Of a DNA stretch of 64,000 nucleotides, positions 23,286 to 33,011 are shown piece after piece (the first letter of the stretch is position 1; each line of letters starts with the position of its first letter). Source of the DNA: Streptomyces olivaceus. Its GTDB lineage: Bacteria; Actinomycetota; Actinomycetes; Streptomycetales; Streptomycetaceae. Under the pieces are notes generated by a model, which saw only the letters and a program-made list of their open reading frames with translations, had not been told where the DNA came from and did no database searches. The DNA lies in contig NZ_JOFH01000019.1 in assembly GCF_000721235.1 (NCBI RefSeq), positions 62,001 to 126,000 on the forward strand, in the 5' to 3' direction. Made by a program: the position numbers and the translations under genes.

Positions 23286-23731
23286 CGCTCGATGACTCTC
23301 CTTGAGCTGCGGTGACTGTCGAACTGTGTATCTGTCGGAGCTGTCGGGGCGGTTGGAACTGTCGGGATGGAACTGTCGAGCCCGGCGTACGTGTCGGACC
23401 CGTCGCACGACATTCGACGACGCACGACGCACACGGCCCTGGGTTCGCCGCTGCCTGCCCAACGGTCGACCGCTGCCGGCTGCTGCCGGCCCGCGTGTGC
23501 GGCCGCCTTCCGACCGCGGAGACGGCGCGGCACCGCTGCATATGCGGCAGGCGGGTTCGGTACAGCCTATCGAAGGAAGGTTCTGCGGCGACACAGGGCG
23601 CACAGGAGGCGCACGATGCGTGTCGTAAGCCCCCCCGTGCACCCCCCGCAGGTGAGATGCCCGGCCGAGCGTCGCTTACGCCCCCGTACGCTGGGCGCGT
23701 TCCACGACGCCGCTGCCGCTGCCGCCGCCGC
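23286..23731. other. thrC-thrB gap
   Basis: 446 bp without a gene. It carries six short copies of TGTCG within about 80 bp (23316-23395), including two GGAACTGTCG units. It probably contains a promoter or leader for thrB; none could be fixed. Confidence 0.35.
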
Positions 23732-24790
23732 TCAGACCAGGCCGAGCCGCTCGGCGGCCGTCGCCGCGTCGACCGGCACGGTGACCGGCTGCGGGGCGCC
23801 GGCGACGGCCCAGTCCGGGTCCTTGAGCCCGTTGCCGGTGACGGTGCACACGATGCGCTGGCCCGGGTCCACCTTGCCCTGCTCGGCCGCCTTCAGCAGA
23901 CCGGCCACCGACGCGGCGGACGCGGGCTCCACGAAGACGCCCTCCTGAGAGGCCAACAGCCGGTAGGCGCGCAGGATCTCACGGTCCGTCACCTCGTCGA
24001 TGGCGCCGCCGGACTCGTCGCGGGCGGCGAGCGCGAAGTTCCACGAGGCGGGGTTGCCGATCCGGATGGCGGTGGCGACGGTCGACGGGTCCTTGACGAC
24101 CTCGCCGCGCACGATCGGGGCGCTGCCGGAGGCCTGGAATCCCCACATCCGCGGCTTCCTGGTGCTGACCCCGTCGTCGGCGTACTCCCGGTACCCCTTC
24201 CAGTACGCGGTGATGTTGCCCGCGTTGCCGACCGGGAGGACGTGGATGTCGGGTGCGTCCCCGAGCATGTCCACGATCTCGAAGGCGGCCGTCTTCTGCC
24301 CCTCGATCCGCACCGGGTTGACCGAATTGACCAGCGCCACGGGGTAGTTGTCGCTGAGCGCGCGGGCGAGGGTGAGGCAGTCGTCGAAGTTGCCGTCGAC
24401 CTGGAGGATCTTCGCGCCGTGCACGAGGGCCTGGCCCATCTTGCCGAGCGCGATCTTGCCCTGCGGCACGAGCACCGCGGACACCATGCCCGCGCGCACG
24501 CCGTACGCGGCCGCGGAGGCGGAGGTGTTCCCGGTGGACGCGCAGATGACAGCCTGCGCGCCCTCCTCCTTGGCCTTGCTGATGGCCATGGTCATGCCGC
24601 GGTCCTTGAAGGACCCGGTCGGGTTCGCCCCCTCGACCTTGAGGTGGACCTCGCAGCCGGTGCGCTCGGAGAGCACCTGCGCGGGCACGAGCGGGGTGCC
24701 GCCCTCACGGAGCGTCACGACGGGCGTGCTGTCGGAGACGGGCAGCCGGTCCCGGTACTCCTCGATGATTCCGCGCCACTGGTGGGTCAT
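23732..24790 (-). CDS. thrC: threonine synthase
   Basis: A 352-aa PLP enzyme converting O-phosphohomoserine to threonine. The PLP lysine is in [12 protein letters not shown], with the glycine-rich PLP-phosphate loop [12 protein letters not shown]. Start ATG 24790, only 6 nt after the hom stop, so the two are cotranscribed. Length fits the short bacterial class. Confidence 0.95.
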   Translation of the reverse strand: MTHQWRGIIEEYRDRLPVSDSTPVVTLREGGTPLVPAQVLSERTGCEVHLKVEGANPTGSFKDRGMTMAISKAKEEGAQAVICASTGNTSASAAAYGVRAGMVSAVLVPQGKIALGKMGQALVHGAKILQVDGNFDDCLTLARALSDNYPVALVNSVNPVRIEGQKTAAFEIVDMLGDAPDIHVLPVGNAGNITAYWKGYREYADDGVSTRKPRMWGFQASGSAPIVRGEVVKDPSTVATAIRIGNPASWNFALAARDESGGAIDEVTDREILRAYRLLASQEGVFVEPASAASVAGLLKAAEQGKVDPGQRIVCTVTGNGLKDPDWAVAGAPQPVTVPVDAATAAERLGLV

Positions 24791-24796
24791 TGCTGG

Positions 24797-26089
24797 TTAC
24801 TCTCCTTCAACCCGCATAATGCTGGCGACACCCCGCACGGTGTCGAGCTTGCGCAGCGCCTCGACGGTACCGCCGAGGGCGGCGTCGGACGCGCGGTGGG
24901 TGACGACGACGAGGGATGCCTCGCCGTCCTTGCCGGACTGCCGCACGGTGTCGATGGAGACACCGTGCTCCGCGAACACGGTCGCGACCTGGGCGAGCAC
25001 GCCCGGTTTGTCGGCCACGTCGAGGCTGATGTGGTACCGCGTGACGACCTCGCCCATCGGCGAGACGGGCAGGGCGGCGTAGGCGGACTCACCGGGCCCG
25101 GTCGCGCCGCCGAGCCGGTTGCGGCACACGGCCACGAGGTCGCCGAGGACGGCGGACGCGGTCGGCGAACCGCCGGCGCCGGGCCCGTAGAACATGAGCT
25201 GTCCGGCGGCCTCGGACTCGACGAAGACGGCGTTGTAGGCCTCGCGCACGTTGGCCAGCGGATGGCTGAGCGGAATCATCGCCGGATGCACCCGCGCGGT
25301 GACCGACGCCCCGTCCGCGGCCCGCTCGCAGATCGCCAGCAGCTTGATGGTGCAGCCCATCCGCCTGGCGGAGGCGAAGTCGGCGGCGGTGACCTCGGTC
25401 ATGCCCTCGCGGTGCACGTCGTCGAGGCGCACGCGCGTGTGGAAGGCGATCCCGGCGAGGATGGCGGCCTTGGCGGCGGCGTCGAACCCCTCGACGTCGG
25501 CGGTCGGGTCGGCCTCGGCGTACCCGAGGGCGGTCGCCTCGTCCAGCGCCTCCTGGTACCCGGCCCCCGTCGTGTCCATCGCGTCGAGGATGAAGTTGGT
25601 CGTCCCGTTGACGATCCCGAGCACCCGGTTGACCTTGTCGCCGGCGAGCGACTCGCGCAGCGGCCGGATCAGCGGGATGGCACCGGCGACGGCGGCCTCG
25701 TAGTACAGGTCCCGGCCGTGCTCGTCGGCCGCGGCGTGCAGGGCGGCGCCGTCCTGGGCGATGAGCGCCTTGTTGGCGGAGACGACGGAGGCACCGTGCG
25801 CGAAGGCGGTGGTGATGAGCGTACGGGCGGGCTCGATCCCCCCGATGACCTCCACCACCACGTCGATGTCGCCGCGCTTGACCAGGGCGGTGGCGTCGGT
25901 GGTCACGAGGGCGGGGTCGATGCCCTCCCGCACCTTGTCGGGCCGCCGCACGGCGACCCCCGCGAGCTCCACCGGGGCCCCGATGCGGGCGGCGAGGTCG
26001 GCCGCGTGCGTCGTCATGATGCGCGCCACCTCTGAGCCGACCACTCCACAGCCCAGCAGCGCCACCTTCAGCGGACGCGTACGCATCAT
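24797..26089 (-). CDS. hom: homoserine dehydrogenase
   Basis: A 430-aa NAD(P)-dependent enzyme reducing aspartate semialdehyde to homoserine. The N-terminal Rossmann motif is LLGCGVVGSEVA. The catalytic core has ANKALIAQDGAAL and GIVNGTTNFILDAM. The C-terminal ACT domain (DKPGVLAQVATVFAEHGVSIDTVRQ) implies allosteric feedback, as by threonine in actinobacteria. First gene of hom-thrC-(thrB). Confidence 0.95.
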   Translation of the reverse strand: MMRTRPLKVALLGCGVVGSEVARIMTTHAADLAARIGAPVELAGVAVRRPDKVREGIDPALVTTDATALVKRGDIDVVVEVIGGIEPARTLITTAFAHGASVVSANKALIAQDGAALHAAADEHGRDLYYEAAVAGAIPLIRPLRESLAGDKVNRVLGIVNGTTNFILDAMDTTGAGYQEALDEATALGYAEADPTADVEGFDAAAKAAILAGIAFHTRVRLDDVHREGMTEVTAADFASARRMGCTIKLLAICERAADGASVTARVHPAMIPLSHPLANVREAYNAVFVESEAAGQLMFYGPGAGGSPTASAVLGDLVAVCRNRLGGATGPGESAYAALPVSPMGEVVTRYHISLDVADKPGVLAQVATVFAEHGVSIDTVRQSGKDGEASLVVVTHRASDAALGGTVEALRKLDTVRGVASIMRVEGE

Positions 26090-26198
26090 CCGACCTCGTT
26101 TCCTCTACCGTCTACGGTTCGACCAGTCTCATGCACCGGACGCGAATTCCTACCATTAGTCCGCATCATGAGACGTACATTTCATTTTCACCGCCCCC

Positions 26199-26223
26199 GG
26201 CGACGGGAGGATCTCCCGCCGCC
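26199..26223 (-). terminator. hairpin after lysA
   Basis: GGCGACGGGAG-GAT-CTCCCGCCGCC forms a nearly perfect 11-bp stem about 48 nt beyond the lysA stop. It is a candidate terminator separating lysA from hom. Confidence 0.45.
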
Positions 26224-26271
26224 GCCCCCTCGGCGTCTCACTCGACTTCCCACCCGTTCTCACCCGACTTC

Positions 26272-27663
26272 TCATCCGACATCGAGCCGGAGCAGATCCT
26301 CCTCGGTCTCCCGCCGCACGATGACCCGCGCCGCACCGTCCCGTACGGCGACGACGGGCGGCCGCATCGCGTGGTTGTAGTTGCTGGCCATGGAACGGCA
26401 GTAGGCCCCGGTCGCCGGTACGGTGATCAGGTCCCCCGGTGCCAGGTCACCCGGCAGGAAGGCGTCCTTGACCACGATGTCCCCGCTCTCGCAGTGCTTG
26501 CCGACGACGCGCACGAGCATCGGCTCGGCGTCGGAGGTGCGGGAGGCGAGGGCGACGCTGTACTCGGCGTCGTAGAGCGCGGTCCGGATGTTGTCGGACA
26601 TCCCCCCGTCCACGGAGACGTACGTCCGCAGCCCCTCCAGCGGCTTCACGGTCCCCACCTCGTACAACGTGAACGCGGTCGGCCCGACGATGGCCCGCCC
26701 CGGCTCCACACTGATCCGCGGCGTACGCAGCCGCGCGCCCTCGCACTCCCGCGTCACGATCTCGCTCAACGCCTTGGCGATCTCGTGCGGCTCACGGGGG
26801 TCGTCGTCGCTGGTGTAGGCGATCCCGAGCCCGCCCCCCAGGTCGATCTCGGCGAGCTCGACCCCGTGCTCGTCGCGGACGTCCTTGAGCAGCCCCACCA
26901 CGCGGTGCGCGGCGACCTCGAACCCGGACATGTCGAAGATCTGCGACCCGATGTGCGAGTGGATCCCGATCACGTCGAGCCCGTCGAGCTGCAACGCCCT
27001 CCGCACAGCCTCCGCGGCCTGTCCGCCGGCCAGCGGAATCCCGAACTTCTGATCCTCGTGAGCGGTGGCGATGAACTCATGGGTGTGCGCCTCGACCCCG
27101 ACCGTGATCCTGATCTGCACGGGCTGCCGCTTGCCCAGCGACTCGGCGATGTGAGCGACCCGGACGATCTCCTGGAAGGAATCGAGCACGATCCGCCCGA
27201 CCCCGGCCCGCACGGCGCGCTCGATCTCCTCCGGCGACTTGTTGTTGCCGTGGAAGGCGATCCGCTCGGCCGGCATCCCGGCGGACAGCGCGGTGGCGAG
27301 CTCACCCCCGGAACACACATCCAGGTTGAGCCCTTCCTCATCCAGCCACCGCACAACGGCCCGCGACAGAAACGCCTTGCCCGCATAGAAAACATCGGCG
27401 TCGGTCCCGAAGGCGGTCCGCCAGGCCCGCGCACGGTCCCGGAAGTCGGCCTCGTCGAGGATGTAGGCGGGCGTCCCGTACTCCTCGGCGAGCTGCGTGA
27501 CGGCGATCCCGCCCACGGTGACGACGCCGTCGGCGTCCCGCCCGACGGTGTGGGCCCAGACCTTCGGGTCGAGGGCGTTCAGGTCGTCCGCCGGGGCGGT
27601 GTAGTGACCCTCGGGCAGGACATCGGCGTGCCGGGGCCCGGCGGGGTGTGCGGAACGGCTCAT
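26272..27663 (-). CDS. lysA: diaminopimelate decarboxylase
   Basis: A 463-aa PLP enzyme, last step of lysine synthesis (meso-DAP to lysine). The PLP lysine is in [14 protein letters not shown]; other motifs are [28 protein letters not shown] and the substrate-binding CESGD. ATG 27663 is preferred; the frame continues upstream into nrtL without homology. It lies 16 nt after nrtL. Confidence 0.95.
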   Translation of the reverse strand: MSRSAHPAGPRHADVLPEGHYTAPADDLNALDPKVWAHTVGRDADGVVTVGGIAVTQLAEEYGTPAYILDEADFRDRARAWRTAFGTDADVFYAGKAFLSRAVVRWLDEEGLNLDVCSGGELATALSAGMPAERIAFHGNNKSPEEIERAVRAGVGRIVLDSFQEIVRVAHIAESLGKRQPVQIRITVGVEAHTHEFIATAHEDQKFGIPLAGGQAAEAVRRALQLDGLDVIGIHSHIGSQIFDMSGFEVAAHRVVGLLKDVRDEHGVELAEIDLGGGLGIAYTSDDDPREPHEIAKALSEIVTRECEGARLRTPRISVEPGRAIVGPTAFTLYEVGTVKPLEGLRTYVSVDGGMSDNIRTALYDAEYSVALASRTSDAEPMLVRVVGKHCESGDIVVKDAFLPGDLAPGDLITVPATGAYCRSMASNYNHAMRPPVVAVRDGAARVIVRRETEEDLLRLDVG

Positions 27664-27679
27664 AGCTCTTCGTGCTCTC

Positions 27680-28747
27680 TCAGATGTGGTCGGGTGCGTC
27701 GATGCCGAGCAGGGACAGGCCGCCGGCCAGCACCGCCCCGACGGCTTCGGCGAGAGCCAGCCGGGCACGGTGGGCGGCCGAGGGTTTCTCCCCACCGCGC
27801 GGCAGCACGCCGGGCAGCAGGGGCAGCGCGGCATCGGCCACGGCGACGAGATGCCGGGCGAGCCGGTCCGGGGCACGGTGCTCGGCGGCGGCGGCGAGAA
27901 CGCGGGGGTGGTCGGCGAGGGCGGCGAGGGTGGCGGGGGGAACACGCTCGGCGCCTTCCAGGGGCCCGGGATCAGCCACAAACCCGAGATCAGCGGCATT
28001 CCGCCCCAGGGCCCGGGTCCGGGCGTGCACGTACCGCACCCGGAACAGCGGATTGACCTCCCGCTGCACGAGCCCCTCCGCCCCACCCCGGACCCGGTCG
28101 TGCCCGGCGGGTCGCAGCAACGCCCAGCGCCCGGCATCACGCCCGAGGGCGAGAAGGGAGTCGGGGTCGGCCACGGGCACGGGCCGCACATTCACGGACA
28201 CCTCGGCGGACGCACTCCCGCCACCATCGACCCGCACCCCGAGGACGTCGGTCCAGCGGGGCTCGACCCCTTCGGCACTGGTCCGCACGGTCACGCCCTG
28301 CGCCCGCAGCAACCGCCCGACGACCTCACCCACGACGACGGCCCGCACCTCACGCGCACAGTGCAGCCGCACGACGGCCCCGCCGGCCCTCTCGACATGC
28401 CCGTACCGCCCCCCGGCCCGCAGCACCTCGGCAACGAGTCCGGCACCGACGGCCCCGCCACCCCCCTCATCAAGACTGATGTTGATGAACCCGGGCCCGG
28501 TAAGAACAACGTCGGCGATCCCGCCCACCCCGACAAGACGACGCCGCAACACCTCGGCCACCCGCAGCGGCGTCTGCCCGGCCGGCCGAGCCAGCTGAAG
28601 GGCAACATTGGTGGCGTAGTCACCACACCCCCCGGGCCCGGGGAGCGTCACCACGGCCCGCTCCGGTACGGCCACACTCAGCTCCCCCGCGTCGACAGCG
28701 CGACGCACCGCGTGCAACACGGTGCGGGAGAGCTCTACGGGGGTCAC
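27680..28747 (-). CDS. nrtL: ArgS-related anticodon-binding protein
   Basis: A 355-aa protein with two separated pieces of arginyl-tRNA synthetase. An N-terminal additional domain resembles that of ArgS ([35 protein letters not shown]). The C-terminal DALR-type helical domain reads [23 protein letters not shown]. The catalytic Rossmann domain with HIGH and KMSKS is absent, so it cannot be a synthetase. It is known as NrtL in Streptomyces; the role is unknown, with tRNA or amino-acid sensing possible. It lies beside lysA and close to a tRNA-Arg gene. Confidence 0.85.
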   Translation of the reverse strand: MTPVELSRTVLHAVRRAVDAGELSVAVPERAVVTLPGPGGCGDYATNVALQLARPAGQTPLRVAEVLRRRLVGVGGIADVVLTGPGFINISLDEGGGGAVGAGLVAEVLRAGGRYGHVERAGGAVVRLHCAREVRAVVVGEVVGRLLRAQGVTVRTSAEGVEPRWTDVLGVRVDGGGSASAEVSVNVRPVPVADPDSLLALGRDAGRWALLRPAGHDRVRGGAEGLVQREVNPLFRVRYVHARTRALGRNAADLGFVADPGPLEGAERVPPATLAALADHPRVLAAAAEHRAPDRLARHLVAVADAALPLLPGVLPRGGEKPSAAHRARLALAEAVGAVLAGGLSLLGIDAPDHI

Positions 28748-28838
28748 GGGTCAAGCGTATGGGAGGAGGGGGCGGGGAAGGCGACCCGGTTTCCGGGAGT
28801 CCCGCGATATGGACGCCACGGCTGGGACCACCCTCAGG

Positions 28839-29303
28839 TCACGCCTGAGCGGGCGACTCACTCTCCCCCGCCCGCCCGAGCACATGCGCCGCCCCGAACC
28901 CCGACGAACCGGCGCCCACTCCCCTCGCCTTCCGCTCGACCAACTGCCGCACGAGGACGATCAGCTCGGCGGGCTCGAAAGGCTTGGACAGAAAGGCATC
29001 GGCTCCGGCGGCAAGCCCGGCCTCGACCTCGTACGGCGTGGATGCGCTGACGATCGCGATCGGCAGGTCCCGGGTACGCGGATCGGCACGCAGCCGGGCA
29101 ACGGCTCCGAGCCCGTCCAGCCGGGGCATGACCACGTCCATCGTCACGGCGTCGGGCCGCACCTGATGGACGACTTCCAGACACTCGGCACCATCGCCCG
29201 CGGTCACGACCTCGAAGCCCTCCAGCTCGAGATTGACCCTGATCAGCTGCCGGATGACCTTGTTGTCGTCCACAACAAGAACTCGGCCAGACGCCCTAGG
29301 CAC
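28839..29303 (-). CDS. single-domain response regulator (CheY-like)
   Basis: A 154-aa receiver domain with a short tail and no DNA-binding domain. It has the acidic pair in VLVVDDNK, the phosphoacceptor aspartate in DAVTMDVVMPRLDG, Ser/Thr switch SAS and lysine in LSKPFEP. GTG 29303 is the best start. No kinase is adjacent, so its partner and output are unknown. It precedes nrtL in the same direction. Confidence 0.85.
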   Translation of the reverse strand: MPRASGRVLVVDDNKVIRQLIRVNLELEGFEVVTAGDGAECLEVVHQVRPDAVTMDVVMPRLDGLGAVARLRADPRTRDLPIAIVSASTPYEVEAGLAAGADAFLSKPFEPAELIVLVRQLVERKARGVGAGSSGFGAAHVLGRAGESESPAQA

Positions 29304-29482
29304 AACTCGAGAGTAGGTCGCCCCCGGCCGCCGCGTCCGGGTTTTCCCCACTTCCACCCCGTGCGGGGGACAACGCCCGTCGGGACCGGGCCGCCGACCC
29401 GCCAAAACCCGTACCTGACCACCCCGGGCAAGCTGGTAGTGTTCTACCCGTCGCCGCGAGCAACACCGACCGCGACCGACAC

Positions 29483-29554
29483 GCCCCCGTAGCTCAGGGG
29501 ATAGAGCAACGGCCTCCGGAGCCGTGTGCGCAGGTTCGAATCCTGCCGGGGGCA
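29483..29554 (+). tRNA. tRNA-Arg (anticodon CCG)
   Basis: A full cloverleaf. Acceptor stem GCCCCCG/CGGGGGC with discriminator A, D-arm GCTC...GAGC, anticodon arm ACGGC-CTCCGGA-GCCGT (anticodon CCG, reading CGG) and T-arm GCAGG-TTCGAAT-CCTGC. The 3' CCA is not encoded. Its 3' half is duplicated at 53087-53136, marking it as the integration site of the element to the right. The copy here still forms a complete tRNA, with its 3' half now supplied by the element. Confidence 0.97.
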
Positions 29555-29559
29555 CCTTG
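29510..29559 (+). repeat. attL core (50-bp direct repeat)
   Basis: Identical over 50 bp to 53087-53136. It begins in the anticodon stem and runs through the tRNA 3' end into the first bases of the flank, as is usual for tRNA-targeting tyrosine recombinases. Confidence 0.93.
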
Positions 29560-29572
29560 GATTAGGTGCCCA

Positions 29573-29612
29573 AAGACCCCGTCACCAGCGGAAACGCTGA
29601 GGCCGGGGTCTT
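29573..29612 (+). terminator. tRNA terminator carried by the element
   Basis: AAGACCCCG (29573-29581) pairs with CGGGGTCTT (29604-29612) and encloses a second hairpin CAGCG-GAAA-CGCTG. The same two-stem design, with different loop and inner-stem bases, recurs after the attR copy. Confidence 0.8.
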
Positions 29613-29925
29613 CGCGTATGTGCAGGCGTATGCCGCTCGGAGCGGGCGTATGTCGGGGTCTGTGGACGAGGCGTGGACGGGATCTTGGAGCGTCGCCGCA
29701 GGTGAGCCCTGGAGACTGCGAGCACTCGTAGGCGAAAGCGGCCCTCCACCCGGCGGGCGCCAAAGGGTCCGCGTGCCGTCGACGGGCAATGGTAAGTGCA
29801 CCCGCAGCAACCAACTCAAGGGAGAAAGCCGGGAGCACCAGCAGTCTGACAAAACGCCGATCTAGCTGGTTTGCGGCGTTACACTCCGTGCGTTGGCGAC
29901 GAGCCACGGACCATGGGGAGGGGAA
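29613..29925. other. left-end noncoding region of the element
   Basis: About 310 bp with no convincing gene. It carries an inverted repeat AACGCCG...CGGCGTT around 29853-29880 just upstream of the zinc-knuckle gene, which could be its promoter region or an integrase arm site. Confidence 0.4.
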
Positions 29926-30069
29926 ATGAGCGCGAGCGGGACCCGCACTTGTTCTTGGTGCGGCGAGGCGGGGCACGACAAGAGGACGTGCGATGTCTCT
30001 CACAACGCTGGGAAGTGCAGCGTGTGCAACTACCACGGGCACGACAAGCGCAACTGCCCGAACAAGTGA
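29926..30069 (+). CDS. 47-aa protein made of two CCHC zinc knuckles
   Basis: ATG 29926 has a very strong ribosome site (GGGGAGGGGAA directly upstream). The protein contains two copies of C-X2-C-X4-H-X4-C: CSWCGEAGHDKRTC (residues 9-22) and CSVCNYHGHDKRNC (31-44), separated by DVSHNAGK. This exact spacing is that of retroviral nucleocapsid zinc knuckles, which bind single-stranded nucleic acid. Both copies share GHDKR. It is followed by a strong terminator and lies between attL and int on the opposite strand. I infer nucleic-acid binding; its role in the element is unknown. Confidence 0.82.
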   Translation: MSASGTRTCSWCGEAGHDKRTCDVSHNAGKCSVCNYHGHDKRNCPNK

Positions 30070-30105
30070 GGAAGCAGCAGCACAGGTAGGGCGGGGAGCG
30101 AACAA

Positions 30106-30130
30106 GGCCCCAGACGATAAGTCTGGGGCC
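30106..30130. terminator. bidirectional terminator between zinc-knuckle gene and int
   Basis: GGCCCCAGAC-GATAA-GTCTGGGGCC is a perfect 10-bp stem with a 5-nt loop. It lies 36 nt after the plus-strand stop and 21 nt after the int stop on the minus strand, so it can serve both convergent genes. Confidence 0.85.
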
Positions 30131-30151
30131 TCAGTGTTGGGGCAGGACGCC

Positions 30152-31525
30152 TCACTCGTACTCGCGCAACAGGTCCTCGATTCGCCGGTTGGCGACGTCC
30201 TGCCGTCCGTCGAGGCACTTGGCGTAGCGGGTCAGCAGGACCTCGACGCTGTTGCCGGCGCGCTCGGCCACCTCGGTCGGATCGACACCGGCGTTGAGCC
30301 ACGTCGACAGCGCCGAGTGCCGGAGGTCGTACGGCCTACTCGCGAGCGGCGAGGCCGCGACGGCCGGCGGAAGCGCGAGGAGCCGGGCCTCCTGCCACAC
30401 GCGGTAGTAGGTCGAGGACGGGACGACCGAGCCCTTCTCGCTGAAGAACAGCCGCCCGTCGTCCGCCGTGCCGAAGGTGGCCAGGTGCTCGCGGAGCACG
30501 GCGACGAGGTGGGGCGGGATGGGCACCCGCCTGACGTCCTCGGTCGGCCGGTTCTTCAGCCCGCGGTCGTCATGGGTCTCCCCCGAGTCGGTCCACTGCT
30601 TGCCGACGGACGGACGTGTCCGGTGGAGCAGCGCCGAGCCCCAGCCTTGCCCGGGAAGGTTCAGGTCCGTCTCGACGAGGCCGACCGCTTCCGCCGGCCG
30701 GAGACCACCGAAGTACATGGCGGCGAACAGACCCACGAGGCGACGACCACGGGCACGCCGGTACCCGCCCACGTAGGAAACCGCCGCCAGCAGGTTTCGT
30801 GCTTGCTCCGGGTTGGCGACGACCCGCGGATCGACCTGGTTGGACACCTTTGGCTTCTGCCAGCGGACAGCCGTGATCGGGTTCTCCCGCAGCTCCCCCA
30901 GATCGACGGCGTAATTCGCGGCGTTGACGAGCGTCCGACGCTTGCGCCGCACCGTCTCGGCCGCTGCCGCCGTGCCGTCGAGCTTGAGCTTCAGCGAGTC
31001 GAGGACCGCGCGAGCCGTGGCCGGTTCTGCGAGATCGGCGAGCGGCCGGGACGCCTTGGACACCCAGTGGAGAACGTTCCGCACGTCGTCCGGGACTTCC
31101 CGGTCATCCGGCCCCGGCAGCACGAAGGCCCAGTTGCGCAGTGCTCTGCGGATCACCTCGTCGGACGGCCGTCCAGCACGCTCGTCGAGGAGTTCGAGCG
31201 TCACGCTGGTGAGGGCTTCGTTGATCCCGTCCCGTGTGTTGGGGGCGGCATGGGGCCACTTCATGGCGAGGTACCTGAGAGCGAAGGCGTACCACGACAC
31301 GGCCGACTTCTTCTCTTCCATCGAGGCCGGAAGGCCCGACTCCGTGTCGAACTCCTCGCCGTCCCGCATCGCGCGCATGAGCTTCGTGCGGTAGTGGTCG
31401 GCGAGCGCCTTGGTCCGGAAGGACTCCGAGAAGACGTTGCCCGCAACAGACCAGCGGACTCCATATGAGGGCGTCTTGGTGTCCCGCTTACGAACGCTCC
31501 AGACCTTCACATCGAGAGACTTCAC
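30152..31525 (-). CDS. int: tyrosine recombinase integrase
   Basis: A 457-aa site-specific recombinase that integrates the element at tRNA-Arg. Catalytic-box residues are visible: Arg I in FGGLRPAEAVGL, box II in RPYDLRHSALSTWL (Y replaces the usual first His, as in many actinobacterial integrases), and the nucleophile Tyr in LLTRYAKCLDG. The AGNSV box has N where H is usual. GTG 31525 follows GGAGG and overlaps the xis stop (GTGA). It lies next to attL. Confidence 0.93.
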   Translation of the reverse strand: MKSLDVKVWSVRKRDTKTPSYGVRWSVAGNVFSESFRTKALADHYRTKLMRAMRDGEEFDTESGLPASMEEKKSAVSWYAFALRYLAMKWPHAAPNTRDGINEALTSVTLELLDERAGRPSDEVIRRALRNWAFVLPGPDDREVPDDVRNVLHWVSKASRPLADLAEPATARAVLDSLKLKLDGTAAAAETVRRKRRTLVNAANYAVDLGELRENPITAVRWQKPKVSNQVDPRVVANPEQARNLLAAVSYVGGYRRARGRRLVGLFAAMYFGGLRPAEAVGLVETDLNLPGQGWGSALLHRTRPSVGKQWTDSGETHDDRGLKNRPTEDVRRVPIPPHLVAVLREHLATFGTADDGRLFFSEKGSVVPSSTYYRVWQEARLLALPPAVAASPLASRPYDLRHSALSTWLNAGVDPTEVAERAGNSVEVLLTRYAKCLDGRQDVANRRIEDLLREYE

Positions 31526-31716
31526 GCCGCCGCCTCCAACTGCCGGAGCCACGTTGTGAAGTCACTCCGCCACACCCGGAGCTCCCCATTGGGCAACTTG
31601 AACGCAGCGGGGCCCTGGCCCAATTCGCGCCAGCGGTAGAAGGTGCGCCGGGACACCCCACCCAGCTCGGCAAGGATCTGCGGAACGGTCATGAGTTCGT
31701 CGCGTCGGCGGTCCAT
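31522..31716 (-). CDS. xis: excisionase / recombination directionality factor
   Basis: A 64-aa MerR-like (HTH_17) DNA-binding protein: MTVPQILAELGGVSRRTFYRWRELG is the winged-helix core. It lies between repSA and int and overlaps both (28 nt with rep, 4 nt with int), the pSAM2 arrangement in which one transcript gives replication, excision and integration functions. Confidence 0.9.
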   Translation of the reverse strand: MDRRRDELMTVPQILAELGGVSRRTFYRWRELGQGPAAFKLPNGELRVWRSDFTTWLRQLEAAA

Positions 31717-33011
31717 GTCGGTTCTCCTTCCGTTCCGGGAGCGGGTTCGAGGGTGGCGGCGAGCCAGCTTTCAGCACCGGAGAGGCCGGTTCCGGCGAAG
31801 ACCCAGTGCGCGAGGACGAGAGTCGTTTCCTGGGCGGTGTCGACGGCCGGAGCGGCTTGGGCGCGGCGCCATTCGGCGCGGGCGTCGCGGAGGGCGCCGA
31901 GGGTGGTCGAGTAGCGGCGGGACTTGGTGGAGAAGTGGCCGCGGAAGCCGAGCATGTGGGCCCAGGCCCGCAGGCGGAGGTCTGCCAGCTCGGTGCGTGC
32001 GCCCAGGGTCCAGGCGGTGCGGATCATGCGCCGGGCGTGGTCGGTGATCCTCGCTTGTGCCAGCTCGGCGAGGAAGCGAATCGGCCGGTCGAGGGTGCCG
32101 GTCGCCGTCTCGGCGCCTTTGGTGGCGTACTTGGCGACGTACGCCGCTACGGCCCGCTCGGTCAGGTCCTGGCCGTCGCCGAAGTCGGCAGAGCGGATCG
32201 TACGGACGTCGAGCTGTCGGCCGAAGACGAAGGTGTGCGGCCGGCCGTCGACCTCCGGGCCGTCGACGCGAGCGGCAGCGGCGGCAGCGCGGATGGCGTC
32301 GGTCAGTAGCTCGGCCGTCGCCCAGGCCGGGGGCGCGGTCTCGCCGCCTTCCGGGCCGTCGAGGCGGATGACCGCGTGGAAGTGGACGGCGCCACGCTTC
32401 TGGTATTCGGCCACCTTGGCGAAGGAGACCTGGGCATGGTCGCGGAAGGCCCGCTGGGTGAGGCCGGCTCGCTTGGCGAATTCCCGGCGGAGGTAGATCG
32501 AGAAGCGTTGCCAGAGGGCCCCGGCGTGCGCGTTCCACAGCACGGCCGCTTCGTAGTCGTACGTGTCCGGGTCGAGGGGCGTGCCCAGGGCCGGGTCCTG
32601 GCCGTCGTGGCGGATGCCGCAGCGGCAGGGGCGATCGCCGGAGGGGCGGTTGTGGACCGGGCCGAAGCCGGGGGCGGTGAAGGTGGCGAAGACGCGCGGG
32701 TGGGTGGCGACCCGTTCGGGGGTGCCCTTGCCGCCGCGGAGTCCGGCGGTGATCAGGTGGTAGGTGTCGCGGCGGTAGGTCTCGGCGCAGGCCGCGCACC
32801 GGGTGGCGCGGCGGTTGTTGCAGCGGACGAGGAGCTGGCCGGCCGGGAGGGCGGAGGAGTCCAGGTGGTGCAGGACGCGGCCGATCTCCCCGGTGGTCCG
32901 GTCCACCGCGTATTCGGTGCGGTGGCCGTCGAGGCGTACCGGGCGGGTGCAGCCGCCCAGGCCGGACAGTTGGCGGCCCAGCTCGGGCAGGGTGCCGAGG
33001 GAGGCCAGCAT
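31689..33011 (-). CDS. repSA: rolling-circle replication initiator (RepSA family)
   Basis: About 440 aa or slightly more. The N-terminal zinc-rich segment (CNNRRATRCAACAETYRRDTYHLI) is followed by the HUH-type metal motif in GAVHFHAVIRLDGPE and the tyrosine region AAYVAKYATKG. The annotated ATG 33011 has no good ribosome site. The frame stays open upstream through ITRQTPPPLAELS to ATC codons at 33052/33049, which have AAAGGA at ideal spacing, so the true N-terminus may be longer. It replicates the excised circle for intramycelial spread. Confidence 0.88.
   Translation of the reverse strand: MLASLGTLPELGRQLSGLGGCTRPVRLDGHRTEYAVDRTTGEIGRVLHHLDSSALPAGQLLVRCNNRRATRCAACAETYRRDTYHLITAGLRGGKGTPERVATHPRVFATFTAPGFGPVHNRPSGDRPCRCGIRHDGQDPALGTPLDPDTYDYEAAVLWNAHAGALWQRFSIYLRREFAKRAGLTQRAFRDHAQVSFAKVAEYQKRGAVHFHAVIRLDGPEGGETAPPAWATAELLTDAIRAAAAAARVDGPEVDGRPHTFVFGRQLDVRTIRSADFGDGQDLTERAVAAYVAKYATKGAETATGTLDRPIRFLAELAQARITDHARRMIRTAWTLGARTELADLRLRAWAHMLGFRGHFSTKSRRYSTTLGALRDARAEWRRAQAAPAVDTAQETTLVLAHWVFAGTGLSGAESWLAATLEPAPGTEGEPTWTADATNS

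Noticed and set aside
23312..26035. 907-aa plus-strand frame over thrC and hom
   Set aside because: Antisense shadow of two certain biosynthetic genes.
29566..29865. 99-aa frame directly after the tRNA
   Set aside because: It covers the terminator hairpin and lacks a ribosome site.
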